Positions 36,647 through 47,301 of a stretch of 60,591 nucleotides of DNA are shown one piece after another. This stretch comes from JBBRCE01 sp038205115 (GTDB lineage Bacteria; Planctomycetota; Planctomycetia; Pirellulales; JBBRCE01). A program made the position numbers and the translations under genes. Numbering within the stretch: position 1 is the stretch's first letter; each line of letters begins with the position of its first letter. The DNA lies in assembly GCA_038205115.1 (NCBI GenBank), contig JBBRCE010000029.1, positions 1 to 60,591 on the forward strand, given 5' to 3'. Below the pieces are notes generated by a model. That model did not search any database. It saw only the letters and a program-made list of their open reading frames with translations, and had not been told where the DNA came from.

Positions 36647-39600
36647 TTAGATCACGGTGGCAATCTGCATAGCCGCGCCGCTGGACTGAGCGTTGGTGGT
36701 GATCACCGCCGTCAGGCTACCGGTGCTGACCGGCTTGGTCGAGAACGTGACCGTCAATGTCGTGGCCGTCGCGGCGGTAACGGTGCCGACCGCGCTCTTG
36801 TTGAACACAACCGTGTTGTGGTTGGCAATCGGGTCGAAGCCAAAGCCAGTGATCGTGACGGTCGTGGATGCAATCGCCCGGTTGGCCACGCTACTGGTGA
36901 CCACAGGCGTGACCGTGGCAACTTGCAAGGCCGTGCCGCTGCTCGAAGCATTCGACGAAACGACCGCCGTCAGGCTGCCAGCCGTCTTTGGCTTGGTTGC
37001 GAAGGTCACAGTCAGCGCTGTTGGCGTGGCGGCGGTGATGGTGCCGACCGCGCCATTGTTGAGCGTGACCGTGTTATGGTTTGCCGTGGGATCGAAGCCA
37101 AAGCCGTTGATCGTCAGTGTGGTCGTGTTAGCCGACAGGCTGCTAACGCTGCTGGTGACAACAGGGGTTACGGTCGCAACTTGAGTTGCAGTGCTGGACT
37201 GTCCGCCTGTGGTGACGGTGGCCGTCAAGCTGCCAGCCGAGGTTGGCTTGGTGGACAACGTAACCGTCAGCGAAGTTGCGGTGGCAGCGGTGACCGTGCC
37301 GACCGCACCATTATTGAACACCACGGTGTTGCTGGCGGCCGTGGCGCTGAATCCGGCGCCGCTAATCGTAACCGTGCTGGCACTGGCCGCCAGACCGAGC
37401 GTGCTGGCCGTCACGATAGGCACCACGTTAGCAACTTGCACCGCCGCACCACTATTTTGCGAATTGGTGGTGACCACTGCCGTCAGACTACCAAGCGAAG
37501 TCGGCTTGGTCGACAACGTGATGGTTAGCGAGGTGGGCGTCGCGGTTGTTACTGTGCCGATGGCACCCCGAGTGAGCGAGACGACATTATGAGCCGCAAG
37601 CGGGTCAAAACCAAAACCGGTAATGATCAGCGTGCCGGCATTGGCGCCAAGGCTGGTGACGCTGCTGGTCACGACAGGAGTTAGCGTGGCAACTTGCACC
37701 GCTGTGCCGCTGACGACGCTGTTTGTGGTGACGATTGCGGTTAGGCTGCCAGCGGTCTTCGGTTTTGTCGAAAACGTTACGGTCAGCGCTGTGGCGGTCG
37801 CGGCGGTGACGGTGCCAAGCGCGCCGTTGTTGAACACCACCGTGTTGTGATTGGCTGTGGTGTCGAAGTTCGTACCATTGATTGTGAGCGTCGTGGAGTT
37901 GCCCGCTAGGCTTGCGGTGCTGCTGGTGACGACCGGCACCAGCGTGGCAACCTGTATCGCGGTGCTACTGCTGAATCCGTTTGTGGTGACAATGGCCGTC
38001 AGCGGACCGGCGACCGTTGGCAACGTTGAGAACGTCACCGAGAGCGAAGTGGCGGTTGCGGCGGTCACGATACCCACCGCGCCATTGTTAAACGTGACGG
38101 TGTTGTTGGCGGCCGTTGTGTTGAATCCAAAGCCGGCGATCGTGACTGTGGTTGTGCCGCCCGCCAGGCTTGCTGTGCTGGCGGTGACAACCGGTGACGC
38201 GGTGGCCACTTGGATTGCCGCTCCGCTACTCACGCTGTTGGACGTGACGATCGCCGTCAAGTTGCCCACCGACGTCGGCTTGGTCGAGAACGTGACGGTC
38301 AGCGAAGTGGCGGTTGCGGCCGTGACCGCGCCGATCGCGCCGTTGTTGAACACGACGGTATTGTGCGATGGTGTTGTGTCGAACCCAAAGCCGGTAATCG
38401 CAACCGTGGCCGCGTTCACCGCCAAATTCGTGGAGCTGCTGGTCACGGTTGGCGTGACGGTGGCAACTTGCAGGGCCGCGCCGCTGGATCGTGCGTTGGT
38501 GGTCACAACCGCGGTGAGGCTGCCCGCCGCCTTCGGTTTGGTCGAGAAAGTAACGGTCAGCGTGGTGGATGTGGCCGCGGTCACTGTTCCGAGGGCGCCG
38601 TCGTTGAACACGACCGTATTGTGACCCGCCACGGAATCAAAGGCAAAACCTCGGATCGTGACGGAACTGGAGTTGGCACCCAAATTGACAACGCTGCTGG
38701 TAACGACCGGAATGATCGTGGCCACTTGCACGGCAACGCCACTGCCCACGCCGTTGGTGGTGACAATCGCCGTCAGACTCCCCGCCGCGCTGGGCTTAAT
38801 CGAGAACGTCACGGTCAGTGCGTTGGCCGTGGCCGCGGTGACCGTGCCCGCCGCACCGTTACCGAGCACGACCGTGTTATTGGCCGCGGTTGTGTCGAAT
38901 CCAAATCCGTTGATCGTCAGGGTGGTGGAATTGGCTGCCACGTTGGCCGTGCTGCTGGTGACTTGCGGCACGATGGTCGCCACTTGAATCGCCGCGCCAC
39001 TGGCAACGCCGTTGGTGGTGACGATTGCTGTCAGGCTGCCTACCGAAGTCGGCTTGGTGGCAAACGTCACCGTCAGTGAAGTCGCGGTTGCCGCAGTTAC
39101 CGTGCCACTGGCGCCGTGGTTGAATGTGACGGAGTTGTGAGCCGCCACGATATCGAAGCCAGCGCCGCTGATGATGATTGTGTTGCCATTGGCGACCTGG
39201 TTGGCACTGCTGGTGGTCACCACCGGAATTGCGGTGGCCACTTGAACCGCCGCGCCACTGGAAATGCTGTTGGTGGTCACCACCGCCGTCAGGTTGCCCA
39301 GCGTCTTGGGTTTGATCGAGAACGTCACTGTCAGCGCTGTGGCGGTGGCCGAGGTCACCGTGCCAACCGCGCCGTTATTGAACACCACCGTGTTGTGCGA
39401 GGCGGTGGTATCGAAGCCGAATCCGCTCACCGTAATTGTGTTCGTTATGGCGCCCAGGCTGCTGCCGCTGCTGGTGACTACCGGCGTAACCGTGGCGACT
39501 TGTACGGCCGTTCCGCTCGCCAGACTGTTGGTCGTGACGATGGCCGTCAGGCTGCCGGCCGAGGTGGGCTTGGTCGTCAGCGAAACGGTCAGCGATGTCG

Positions 39601-42600
39601 CCGTGGCGGCGGTTACCGTGCCAACGGCGCCGTTGTTAAACGCAACCGTGTTGTTCGCGGCCGTGATATCGAAGGCAAAGCCGCTGATGGTGACCGTGCT
39701 GGCGTTGGCCGCGAGATTCGCGATGCTGCTGGTCACCGCGGGAACGACCGTCGCCACTTGAACTGCCGTGCCGCTGCCGACCGCGTTGGTCGTGACAACT
39801 GCCGTCAAATTGCCAGAGGTTGTTGGCTTGGTCGAGAGTGTCACCGTCAGCAACGTGGCCGTGGCGGTCGTCACCGTGCCCACCGCGCCATTGCTGAACA
39901 CCACGGTGTTGTGATTGGCAATTGGGTCAAAACCTTGACCGCTGATCGTGAGTGTCGTGGCGTTTGCTGCCAGGTTTGCGCTGCTGCTGGAAACGGTGGG
40001 CGCCAGCGTCGCCACTTGGATGGCGGCGGCCGTGGCAATACTGTTGGTCACGAGAATGGCCGTCAGACTGCCGGCCGACTTCGGCTTGACGGAGAACGTG
40101 ACGATCAGCGACGTTGGTGTGGCGGACGTCACCGCGCCCACCGCGCCGTTGTTGAATACGATGATGTTATTCGAGGCCGTGCTGTCGAAGCCCACGCCGT
40201 TGATCGTCAGCGTCGTGGCACTGGCCAGCAGCGCCGCGCTGCTGCTGTCGATGACAGGCGTCACCTTGGCGACTTGTACGGCCGCACCGCCACTCTGACC
40301 ATTGGTGGTGACGGCAGCGGTCAGCCCGCCTGCCGCCGATGGGCTGAACGAGAACGTAACCGTCAGCGATGTAGCCGTGGCGGCAGTCACCGAACCCACG
40401 GCGCCGTTATTGAGCACCACCGTGTTGTTGGCGGCCGTGGTGTCGAAGCCGAACCCGCTGATGGTGATCGTGGCCGCATTGGCAGCCAAGTTAGCCGTGC
40501 TACCGGTCACGACAGGCGTAATGGTGGCCACTTGAATTGCCACGCCATTATTGACGCCGTTGACGGTCACAATCGCCGTCAGATTTCCGGCCGACAGTGG
40601 CTTGGTCGAGAAGGTGACAGTCAGCGATGTAGCCGTGGCTACGGTTACCGTGCCGACCGCACCGTCGTTGAATGTCACCGTGTTGTTGGCGGCCGTTGTG
40701 TCAAATCCGGAACCGGCAATGGTCAGTGTGGTTTGATCGGCGGCCAGGATCGTCGCGCTGCTCGTGACAACCGGGGCTACAGACGCAACTTGTACGGCCG
40801 AAGCGCTGGCCAGCGTGTTACTGGTAACCAAAGCCGACAAAATGCCGGCGGCGGTCGGTTGCGTCGAGAGCGTGACGGTCAGAGCGGTTGCCGTGGCAGC
40901 CGTCACCGTGCCGACCGCGCCATTGTCGAACGTCACCGTATTGTTGGCCGCCGTGGTATCAAAACCAAATCCATCAATGACCAGCGTGTTGGAGCTGGCC
41001 GCTAGCCGGACGCTGCTGGCGGTCACGACCGGGATCACCGTGGCCACTTGCACCGGCGCGGCACTGCTCGCGCTGCCGATGGTGATGGCAGCCGTCAAGC
41101 CGCCGGCGCTGGTTGGAGTGGTCGTGAAGGTCACGGTCAGCGACGTTGCGGTGGCGGCAGTTACATCGCCCACGGCGCCATCGCTGAGCGTGACGACGTT
41201 GTTCGAAGCCGTGGTGTTGAAACCGAAGCCGTTGATTGTCACCGTGGTTGCATTGGCAGCCAGGTTGGCCGTGCTGCTGGTGACCACAGGGATTACTGTG
41301 GCCACTTGAATGGCCGTGCCGCTGCTCAAGGCATTGGTGGTGACCACAGACGTCAGGCTGCCGGCGGAGGTCGGAGTCGTCGAGAGCGTCACGGTCAACG
41401 AGGTGGCCGTGGCGGCCGTTACCGTACCGATCGCGCCGTCGTTAAATACCACCGTATTGTTGCCGGCTGTGGGATCGAAGCCAAAGCCGTTGATCGTTAC
41501 GGTCGTGGCATCGGCCGCAAGACTCGCGCTGCTGCTGGTGAGCACCGGCACAATGGTGGCCACTTGCACTGCGGTGCCGCTGCTCTCTGCGTTGGTTGCC
41601 ACCACCGCCGTCAAACTGCCGGCCGTGGCTGGCTTGGTGCTGAAGGTCACCGTCAGCGTGGTGGCTGTTGCCGACGAGACAGTACCGACCGCCCCGTTGT
41701 TGAACGTGACGGTATTGTTGGCGGCGGTTGTGTCGAAGCCGTGGCCATTGATGATTAAGGTCGTGGCGTTTGCCGCTAGCGAATTTGCACTGTTGGCCAG
41801 CACCACCGGAATGATATCGGCCACTTGCACGGCGGAGCCGCTCGAGATTGCATCGGTCACGACAACCGCCGTCAAACTGCCGGCGGCCGTCGGATTCGCG
41901 GTGAAGGTAACCGTTAGCGATGTGGCTGTAGCCGCGGTGACGTTGCCTGTTGCTCCGTCATTCAGAGTAACAATGTTGTTGCTGGGCGTGGTGTCAAAAC
42001 CGAAGCCGCTGATGGTCAATGTCGTGGCCGTATCGGTGACCGCGGTCGTGCTGCTGGTTACCACCGGCGTCACCGACGCCACTTGGATGGGCGCTCCGCT
42101 GCTGACGGTGTTGGTCGTCGCCACGGCGGTGAGTGTGCCGGCTGTGGTGGGCTTGGTCGTGACGTTAACGGTCAGCGATGTCGCGCTGGCTGAAGTCACC
42201 ACGCCCACGGCACCGTCGTTGAAAACAACCGTATTGTTGGCCGCGGTGGTATCGAAACCGAAACCGGCAATCGTCACGGTGGTGGCGTTATCGGCCAGAT
42301 TCGCGGCGCTACTGGTGATGACCGGAATTACGGTGGCCACTTGCACGGCGGCGCCATTGGTTAAGCCGTTGGTTGTGACCACAGCGGTCAGGTTTCCGGC
42401 GGAAGTCGGTTTGGTCGAGAGGTTGACCGTCAGCGTCGTGGCGGTAGCGGCCGAAACCGTGCCGACCGCGCCGTCGTTGAAGACGACCGTGTTATTGGCG
42501 GCGGTGGCGTCAAAGCCAATGCCGTTGATCGTGATGCTGCTGGCGTTGGCCGCCAATTGACTGGCCGCGTTCGCCGTAATCACGGGAATGATCGTGGCCA

Positions 42601-45586
42601 CTTGTACGCCGGAACTTCCGCTCACGCCGCCGGTGGCAATCGAAGCCGTCAGGCTGCCAGCGGCCGATGCCTTGGTGGTAAACGCAACCGTCAGCGAAGT
42701 GGAGGTGGCCGCGGTCACCACGCCGGCGGCACCGTTGCTGAACGTCACGACGTTATTGGTAGCTGTGGTATCGAAGCCCAAGCCGCTGAGCGTGATGGTG
42801 CTGGCGCTGGCGTTTAAGTTCGAGATATTGCTGGTGATGACTGGCGAGACGGTGGCCACTTGCACGGCCGCGCCGCTGGATTGACTATTGGTCGTGACGA
42901 TGGCGGTCAGGCTGCCGGCGGTTGTCGGCTTGGTCGAGAACGTGACGGTCAACGACGTCGCGGTGGCTGCGGTAACCGTTCCCACCGCGCCATTGTTGAA
43001 CGTCACAGCATTGTGCGCTGCGACCACATCAAATCCACGCCCAGCGATTGTCAGCGTGGTGGCGTTGGCTGCCAGATTCGCACTGCTACTGGTCACGATG
43101 CCGGAGACCGTGGCCACTTGAATCGAGGCGCCGCTGCTGACGCTATTTGTGGTGACGACGGCCGTCAAGCTACCAATGGACGTCGGACCGGTGGACAGCG
43201 TGACGGTCAACGCCGTGGCCGTGGCTGCGGTCACTGTGCCCACCGCGCCATTATTGAAGATCACGGTGTTGTTGGCGGCCGTGGTGTCAAAGCCAATGCC
43301 AATGATCGTCAGAGTACTGGCGTTGGCCGCTAGAATGTTGCCTGAGTTGACCGAGACGACCGGTGCCACGGCTGCCACTTGCAGTGCGGAGCCGCTGGTT
43401 TGCGTGTTGGTCGTGACAATCGCTGTCAGGCTGCCGGCCGTGGTTGGCTTGGTTGACAGCGTGATGGTTAGCGCGGTCGCCGTGGCCGATGCAATCGTGC
43501 CAACCGCTCCGTCGTCCAGCAGCACGGAGTTATTCGCGGCCGTGGGATCGAAGCCGAAGCCGTTAATTGTCAGTGTGGTTGCGTTCGCTGCCAGGCTGAG
43601 CGTGCTACTTGTGACCACCGGTGTGACGGTGGCAACCTGAACTGCCGCGCCACTGACTTGCGAGTTCGTGGTGACAATGGCTGTCAAATTGTTAGCAGTC
43701 GCGGGGCGCGTGGACAGCGTCACCGTGAGCGTCGTCGCGGTGGCTGCCGTCACCGTGCCGACGGCGCTATCGTTGAGCACCACCGTGTTGTGGCTGGCCA
43801 CGGGATCGAAGCCAAAGCCCGTAATCGTCAGCGTGGTCGAATTTGCAGCCAGCGAAGTGCTGACCAGCGTAACCACCGGCGTGACGGTGGCAACTTGCAC
43901 GGCCGTGCCGCTGCCGACGCTATTGGTGGTGACGACGGCTGTCAAACTACCGGCCGTTTTGGGCGTGGTGCTGAATGTGACCGTCAGCGTGGTGGCCGTT
44001 GCCGCCGTCACGGTACCGACCGCGCCGTTATTGAAAACCACGGTATTATTGGCTGGCGTGTTGGCGTCAAAACCAAATCCGTTGATCGTCGCGGTCGCGG
44101 TGTTGGCGGCCAAACTTGTCACGGCACTGGTGACCACTGGCTTGACCGTGGCCACTTGCACGGCCGCGCCGCTGCTCAGCGTGTTGCTGGTGACCACGGC
44201 CGTCAGCGAACCCATCGTGTCGGGACTCGTACTGAGCGTGACCGTGATCGACGTCGCAGTTGCGGCGGTGACGGTGCCAACCGCGCCATTATTGAAGAGC
44301 ACGGTGTTGTTGGCCGGGGTCGGATCAAAACCGAAGCCGCTAATCACAACGGTTGCCGCGTTCGCCGCCAGGCTGGCCGAACTGCTGGTGACGACCGGCG
44401 CAATCGACGCCACTTGCGTTGCGGCGCCGCTATTCAAACTGTTGCTGGTGACGATAGCCGTCAGGTTGCCCGCCGACGTCGGCTTGGTTGTCAGCGAGAT
44501 CGTCAGCGACGTGGCCGTGGCCGAGGTCACCGTGCCTGCGGCGCCGTCGTTCAAGACAACCGTGTTATTCGCGGCCGTGGTATCGAAGCCAAAGCCGGCA
44601 ATCGTCAGTGTCGTGGCGTTGGCCGCCACGCTCGTCGAACTACTGGTCACCACCGGCGTGACGTCAGCCACCTGGATGGGCGCGCCGCTGCCGACGGTGT
44701 TGGTCGTGACGACGGCCGACAAATTGCCGGCGGTCGTCGGATCTGTGGACAAGTTGATCGTGAGTGCCGTTGCCGTGGCGCTACTGACCGTGCCGACCGC
44801 GCCATTATTGAAGATGACCGTGTTGTTTGCGGCCGTGGTATCAAAACCAAACCCGTTGATCGTAATCGTGGCGGCGCTGGCGGCCAAATGCGTCGAGCTG
44901 CTGGTGATCACCGGCGTGACGGTGGCCACGCGCACGGGCGACGCGGTGGTCGCGCTGTTGGTGGTCACGCTGGCATTCAGCGCGCCGGCCGCGGTGGGGC
45001 CGGTGGTGATTGTCACCGTCAACGCGGTGGCCGTGGCCGACGCCACGGTGCCAACGGCGCCGTTATCGAACGTCACCGTATTGTTGCCCGCCGTGGTGTC
45101 AAAACCATCGCCGTGGATGATCAGCGTGGTGGCGTTTGCCGCCAGATTGGCAGTGCTGCTGGTGATGTCTGGCGTCAGCGTGGCCACTTGGACCGGAGCG
45201 CCACTGCTCACGGCGTCGGACGTCACCGTGGCGGTCAGATTACCGGCGGCGGTGGGCTCGACCGAGAACGTCACGGTCAGCGACGTCGCCGAGGCGGACG
45301 TCACCGTCCCGATGGCTCCGTCGTTAAATGTGACGCTATTGTTGGCGACAATCGGATCAAAGCCCGTACCGCTGATCACAATTGCCGGCGCTATTGCCGA
45401 GACGCTCGAAATCGATGGCGTAACGATCACCGCGGTCAGCATCGAGCGATCTTCCAACCGCTCGTAACGTCGAAATCCCTTGATCGCAAATTGACGAGTT
45501 GGCATCCGGCGCACCCGCGACTGACGTTTTGGTTTGAACCAGGTCGCAAACCATTTCTTCAGCCAATTCGTAATTTTCACTGACAT
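36647..45586 (-). CDS. Giant secreted protein of 34 tandem IPT/TIG-like repeats
   Basis: The 2979-aa product begins with a very basic 40 residues and the ERLEDRSMLTA motif (42-52), an N-terminal signature of many large exported planctomycete proteins. From residue 56 to the end it is 34 repeats averaging exactly 86 residues. Each runs roughly TPVVTSS, LAANATTLTI, GFGFDTTAANNTV, FNNGAVGTVTAATAT, SLTVTFSTKP, GSLTAVVTTN and VQVATV, which matches IPT/TIG immunoglobulin-like folds. There is no C-terminal anchor, dockerin or PEP-CTERM; the stop follows the last repeat directly. It is probably a long extracellular filament or adhesin, an inference. The start at 45586 has GAGAG 7 nt upstream and puts the basic leader first. 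Residues are dominated by Thr, Ala, Val and Asn. Confidence 0.85.
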   Translation of the reverse strand: MSVKITNWLKKWFATWFKPKRQSRVRRMPTRQFAIKGFRRYERLEDRSMLTAVIVTPSISSVSAIAPAIVISGTGFDPIVANNSVTFNDGAIGTVTSASATSLTVTFSVEPTAAGNLTATVTSDAVSSGAPVQVATLTPDITSSTANLAANATTLIIHGDGFDTTAGNNTVTFDNGAVGTVASATATALTVTITTGPTAAGALNASVTTNSATTASPVRVATVTPVITSSSTHLAASAATITINGFGFDTTAANNTVIFNNGAVGTVSSATATALTINLSTDPTTAGNLSAVVTTNTVGSGAPIQVADVTPVVTSSSTSVAANATTLTIAGFGFDTTAANNTVVLNDGAAGTVTSATATSLTISLTTKPTSAGNLTAIVTSNSLNSGAATQVASIAPVVTSSSASLAANAATVVISGFGFDPTPANNTVLFNNGAVGTVTAATATSITVTLSTSPDTMGSLTAVVTSNTLSSGAAVQVATVKPVVTSAVTSLAANTATATINGFGFDANTPANNTVVFNNGAVGTVTAATATTLTVTFSTTPKTAGSLTAVVTTNSVGSGTAVQVATVTPVVTLVSTSLAANSTTLTITGFGFDPVASHNTVVLNDSAVGTVTAATATTLTVTLSTRPATANNLTAIVTTNSQVSGAAVQVATVTPVVTSSTLSLAANATTLTINGFGFDPTAANNSVLLDDGAVGTIASATATALTITLSTKPTTAGSLTAIVTTNTQTSGSALQVAAVAPVVSVNSGNILAANASTLTIIGIGFDTTAANNTVIFNNGAVGTVTAATATALTVTLSTGPTSIGSLTAVVTTNSVSSGASIQVATVSGIVTSSSANLAANATTLTIAGRGFDVVAAHNAVTFNNGAVGTVTAATATSLTVTFSTKPTTAGSLTAIVTTNSQSSGAAVQVATVSPVITSNISNLNASASTITLSGLGFDTTATNNVVTFSNGAAGVVTAATSTSLTVAFTTKASAAGSLTASIATGGVSGSSGVQVATIIPVITANAASQLAANASSITINGIGFDATAANNTVVFNDGAVGTVSAATATTLTVNLSTKPTSAGNLTAVVTTNGLTNGAAVQVATVIPVITSSAANLADNATTVTIAGFGFDTTAANNTVVFNDGAVGVVTSASATSLTVNVTTKPTTAGTLTAVATTNTVSSGAPIQVASVTPVVTSSTTAVTDTATTLTISGFGFDTTPSNNIVTLNDGATGNVTAATATSLTVTFTANPTAAGSLTAVVVTDAISSGSAVQVADIIPVVLANSANSLAANATTLIINGHGFDTTAANNTVTFNNGAVGTVSSATATTLTVTFSTKPATAGSLTAVVATNAESSGTAVQVATIVPVLTSSSASLAADATTVTINGFGFDPTAGNNTVVFNDGAIGTVTAATATSLTVTLSTTPTSAGSLTSVVTTNALSSGTAIQVATVIPVVTSSTANLAANATTVTINGFGFNTTASNNVVTLSDGAVGDVTAATATSLTVTFTTTPTSAGGLTAAITIGSASSAAPVQVATVIPVVTASSVRLAASSNTLVIDGFGFDTTAANNTVTFDNGAVGTVTAATATALTVTLSTQPTAAGILSALVTSNTLASASAVQVASVAPVVTSSATILAADQTTLTIAGSGFDTTAANNTVTFNDGAVGTVTVATATSLTVTFSTKPLSAGNLTAIVTVNGVNNGVAIQVATITPVVTGSTANLAANAATITISGFGFDTTAANNTVVLNNGAVGSVTAATATSLTVTFSFSPSAAGGLTAAVTTNGQSGGAAVQVAKVTPVIDSSSAALLASATTLTINGVGFDSTASNNIIVFNNGAVGAVTSATPTSLIVTFSVKPKSAGSLTAILVTNSIATAAAIQVATLAPTVSSSSANLAANATTLTISGQGFDPIANHNTVVFSNGAVGTVTTATATLLTVTLSTKPTTSGNLTAVVTTNAVGSGTAVQVATVVPAVTSSIANLAANASTVTISGFAFDITAANNTVAFNNGAVGTVTAATATSLTVSLTTKPTSAGSLTAIVTTNSLASGTAVQVATVTPVVTSSGSSLGAITNTITVSGFGFDTTASHNTVVFNNGAVGTVTSATATALTVTFSIKPKTLGNLTAVVTTNSISSGAAVQVATAIPVVTTSSANQVANGNTIIISGAGFDIVAAHNSVTFNHGASGTVTAATATSLTVTFATKPTSVGSLTAIVTTNGVASGAAIQVATIVPQVTSSTANVAANSTTLTINGFGFDTTAANNTVVLGNGAAGTVTAATANALTVTFSIKPSAAGSLTAIVTTNGVGSGVAVQVATIIPVVTSSVVNLGANSSSVTIRGFAFDSVAGHNTVVFNDGALGTVTAATSTTLTVTFSTKPKAAGSLTAVVTTNARSSGAALQVATVTPTVTSSSTNLAVNAATVAITGFGFDTTPSHNTVVFNNGAIGAVTAATATSLTVTFSTKPTSVGNLTAIVTSNSVSSGAAIQVATASPVVTASTASLAGGTTTVTIAGFGFNTTAANNTVTFNNGAVGIVTAATATSLSVTFSTLPTVAGPLTAIVTTNGFSSSTAIQVATLVPVVTSSTASLAGNSTTLTINGTNFDTTANHNTVVFNNGALGTVTAATATALTVTFSTKPKTAGSLTAIVTTNSVVSGTAVQVATLTPVVTSSVTSLGANAGTLIITGFGFDPLAAHNVVSLTRGAIGTVTTATPTSLTITLSTKPTSLGSLTAVVTTNSQNSGAAVQVANVVPIVTASTLGLAASASTVTISGAGFSATAASNTVVFNNGAVGTVTAATATSLTVTLSTKPTSAGSLTATVTTGGQSSTATQVATVTPVVTSSVSSLSANTTTLTINGFGFDPTANHNTVTLNNGAVGTITAATPTALTVTFATKPKTAGSLTAVVSSNASSSGTALQVATVTPVVTSSVANRAIASTTVTITGFGFDPIANHNTVVFNKSAVGTVTAATATTLTVTFSTKPVSTGSLTAVITTNAQSSGAAMQIATVI
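36650..45421 (-). repeat. 34 tandem coding repeats of about 258 bp
   Basis: The 8772 bases equal 34 times 258. DNA copies are diverged, but the segment coding for GAVGTVTAATAT is recurrent. A few units have one- or two-residue insertions in the loop before the first strand or around GFDTT, balanced by shorter ones. The repeats are in phase with the reading frame throughout. Confidence 0.9.
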
Positions 45587-46292
45587 TGGGTATCTCTCGT
45601 TGGACGGCAGCGGTCCGGGGCATCCCGCTCGACGTGGAAAACCGCGATGGAATCGCGAGAATAAATGCGTAATGCTTTCGTGAGTTCGAGTCTGAACGGT
45701 TGCGACCGACAACCAAACGAGCACCCAGGTTTGTCGTCACCGGCGGGCATTCGTAGCGGTTGTCGATCCCTACGTTTCGTACGCGGCAGCACCGACTTCA
45801 TGAGTCGCGGTCGACGCGCAGGCAGTTCGTTCGCTTCGGTAAATAGACAATTGAGTCGTTCCGGCAGCTTCTTGGCCGCTGCGTTCCGCTCAATCAGTCC
45901 GCCGCGCAGTTCATGCAAGCGACGGACTCTCAGCGAGTTTGCCCCAACGTGTACGTCGGCAGTTCTTCAAGATCGGATTCAAGAAATCCAAGTCCACGCG
46001 CGTTACACAGCCATTGACCATGTTGGCGATTAGCGAGCGGCTGATGTTTGCGGAACTTGCATGCGCCGTGGCAGGATAGGCATACCGCCTAGGCGAACTG
46101 CGGCAGACGGCTTGAATTGAGTTGCCCGGTTGCCCAGAATAGCAGGCAGCGCGGCATTCAACGTTTTGAGTGAAATCGGCGTAAACGGTCCGGAGTTGTT
46201 GCCGCACGGATCGCCCGGCTGCAGTTCGCAACCATCGCCAGTACCGGACTGGTTTTATCCGCAACAAAAACGCATTGCAGGAATTTAGCCGA
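45587..46292. other. Intergenic region between divergent genes
   Basis: About 700 bases with no convincing gene. A small hairpin, CGCGAT and ATCGCG around GGA (45643-45657), lies in the leader of the IPT/TIG gene. No promoter could be assigned for either gene. Confidence 0.45.
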
Positions 46293-47234
46293 ATGTACCC
46301 GTGCCAAACGACTCGCCGCCGTTATTTCCGGTGGCTCGCGCTCATTGCGTTTCTGGCCGCAACACCGCGACTTCAGGCCGACGAATCGGCCAAGTCGGCC
46401 GTCGATTTACTGGCCGGCAAAAAGATCGTGTTTCTCGGCGATAGCATCACGCAAGCCGGCGGCTATGTGTCGTTGACCTCGTATTACCTTGAGAAGCTGC
46501 ACCCTCAGCAGCAATTCGACATTTACAATTTAGGGCTTTCCAGCGAAACGCTGTCCGGATTAAGCGAGCCCAATCACGCTGGCGGCAAGTTCCCTCGTCC
46601 GTGTTTGTTCGAGCGACTGGACCGACTGCTCGCGGCCGTCAAACCCGATGTCGTCTTTGCCTGTTATGGCATCAACGATGGCATCTATCTGCCGCTCGAT
46701 GCGGAGCGGTTCACGGCCTTTAAAACCGGCGTTAATAAACTGATCCAGCAAACGCAGGCCGCAGGCGTCAAAGACGTCATCCTGATTACGCCGCCCATTT
46801 ACGACACGACAACCAAGCCCGGCGCATTCAATTACGATTCGGTACTGACCGAGTACGCGGCTTGGGAAATGTCGTTAAAAACGCCTGGCGTGCGCGTGAT
46901 TGACTTGCACACCGCCATGCGAAAAGCCCGCGACGCCCGCACCGAGGTGTTTTCCAAAGACAAAGTGCATCCCGGCGATCCAGGGCACTTGCTGATGGCG
47001 CGGACAGTGCTTGCAGGGCTGGGAGTCGATCTGCCCAACGAATCGCTCAAAACCATTCAGGACGATGCGCTGTTTAAACAGGTCGACCAATTACGGAAGC
47101 TTCGTTCCACGCATTGGATGCAGCACATTGGCTACACGCGCGAGAAAACCTTCAAGCCTCAGCCGCTCGGCGAAACCGAAACCGAAGTCGCCAACATGCA
47201 GCAAGCCATCGACAAGCTGCGTCAAAAGCGATGA
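46293..47234 (+). CDS. Secreted SGNH/GDSL-type hydrolase
   Basis: The 313-aa product has an N-terminal basic and hydrophobic signal region (hydrophobic core about residues 15-27, cleavage near LQA). Then come all SGNH blocks: block I FLGDSITQ with nucleophile Ser, a block II Gly/Asn region, block III YGINDG with Asn, and block V DKVHPGDPGH with catalytic Asp and His. Such enzymes deacetylate or de-esterify glycans and lipids; the substrate cannot be told. The C-terminal 60 residues form a charged helical extension. AGGAA 9 nt before the ATG at 46293 supports the start; a TTG six codons upstream is also in frame. The sheath-like gene follows 67 bases later. Confidence 0.88.
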   Translation: MYPCQTTRRRYFRWLALIAFLAATPRLQADESAKSAVDLLAGKKIVFLGDSITQAGGYVSLTSYYLEKLHPQQQFDIYNLGLSSETLSGLSEPNHAGGKFPRPCLFERLDRLLAAVKPDVVFACYGINDGIYLPLDAERFTAFKTGVNKLIQQTQAAGVKDVILITPPIYDTTTKPGAFNYDSVLTEYAAWEMSLKTPGVRVIDLHTAMRKARDARTEVFSKDKVHPGDPGHLLMARTVLAGLGVDLPNESLKTIQDDALFKQVDQLRKLRSTHWMQHIGYTREKTFKPQPLGETETEVANMQQAIDKLRQKR

Positions 47235-47301
47235 CGTTCAGGCAAACTCCGCCGGAAAATTCGTCATCGTTCATTCGTCTGCTCCTGTGAGAATACCTGT
47301 A

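Noticed and set aside
39116..41005. Long plus-strand frames (over 600 codons, also 43658-45583 and 43668-45467) opposite the IPT/TIG gene
   Set aside because: They repeat with the same 258-bp period as the minus-strand gene and give Arg/Gly-rich or Val/Thr-rich sequence with no fold signature; they are shadows of the repeats.
36650..45421. Regular 258-bp repeats considered as a CRISPR or satellite array
   Set aside because: Units are far too long for CRISPR, diverged, and all in frame within one protein.
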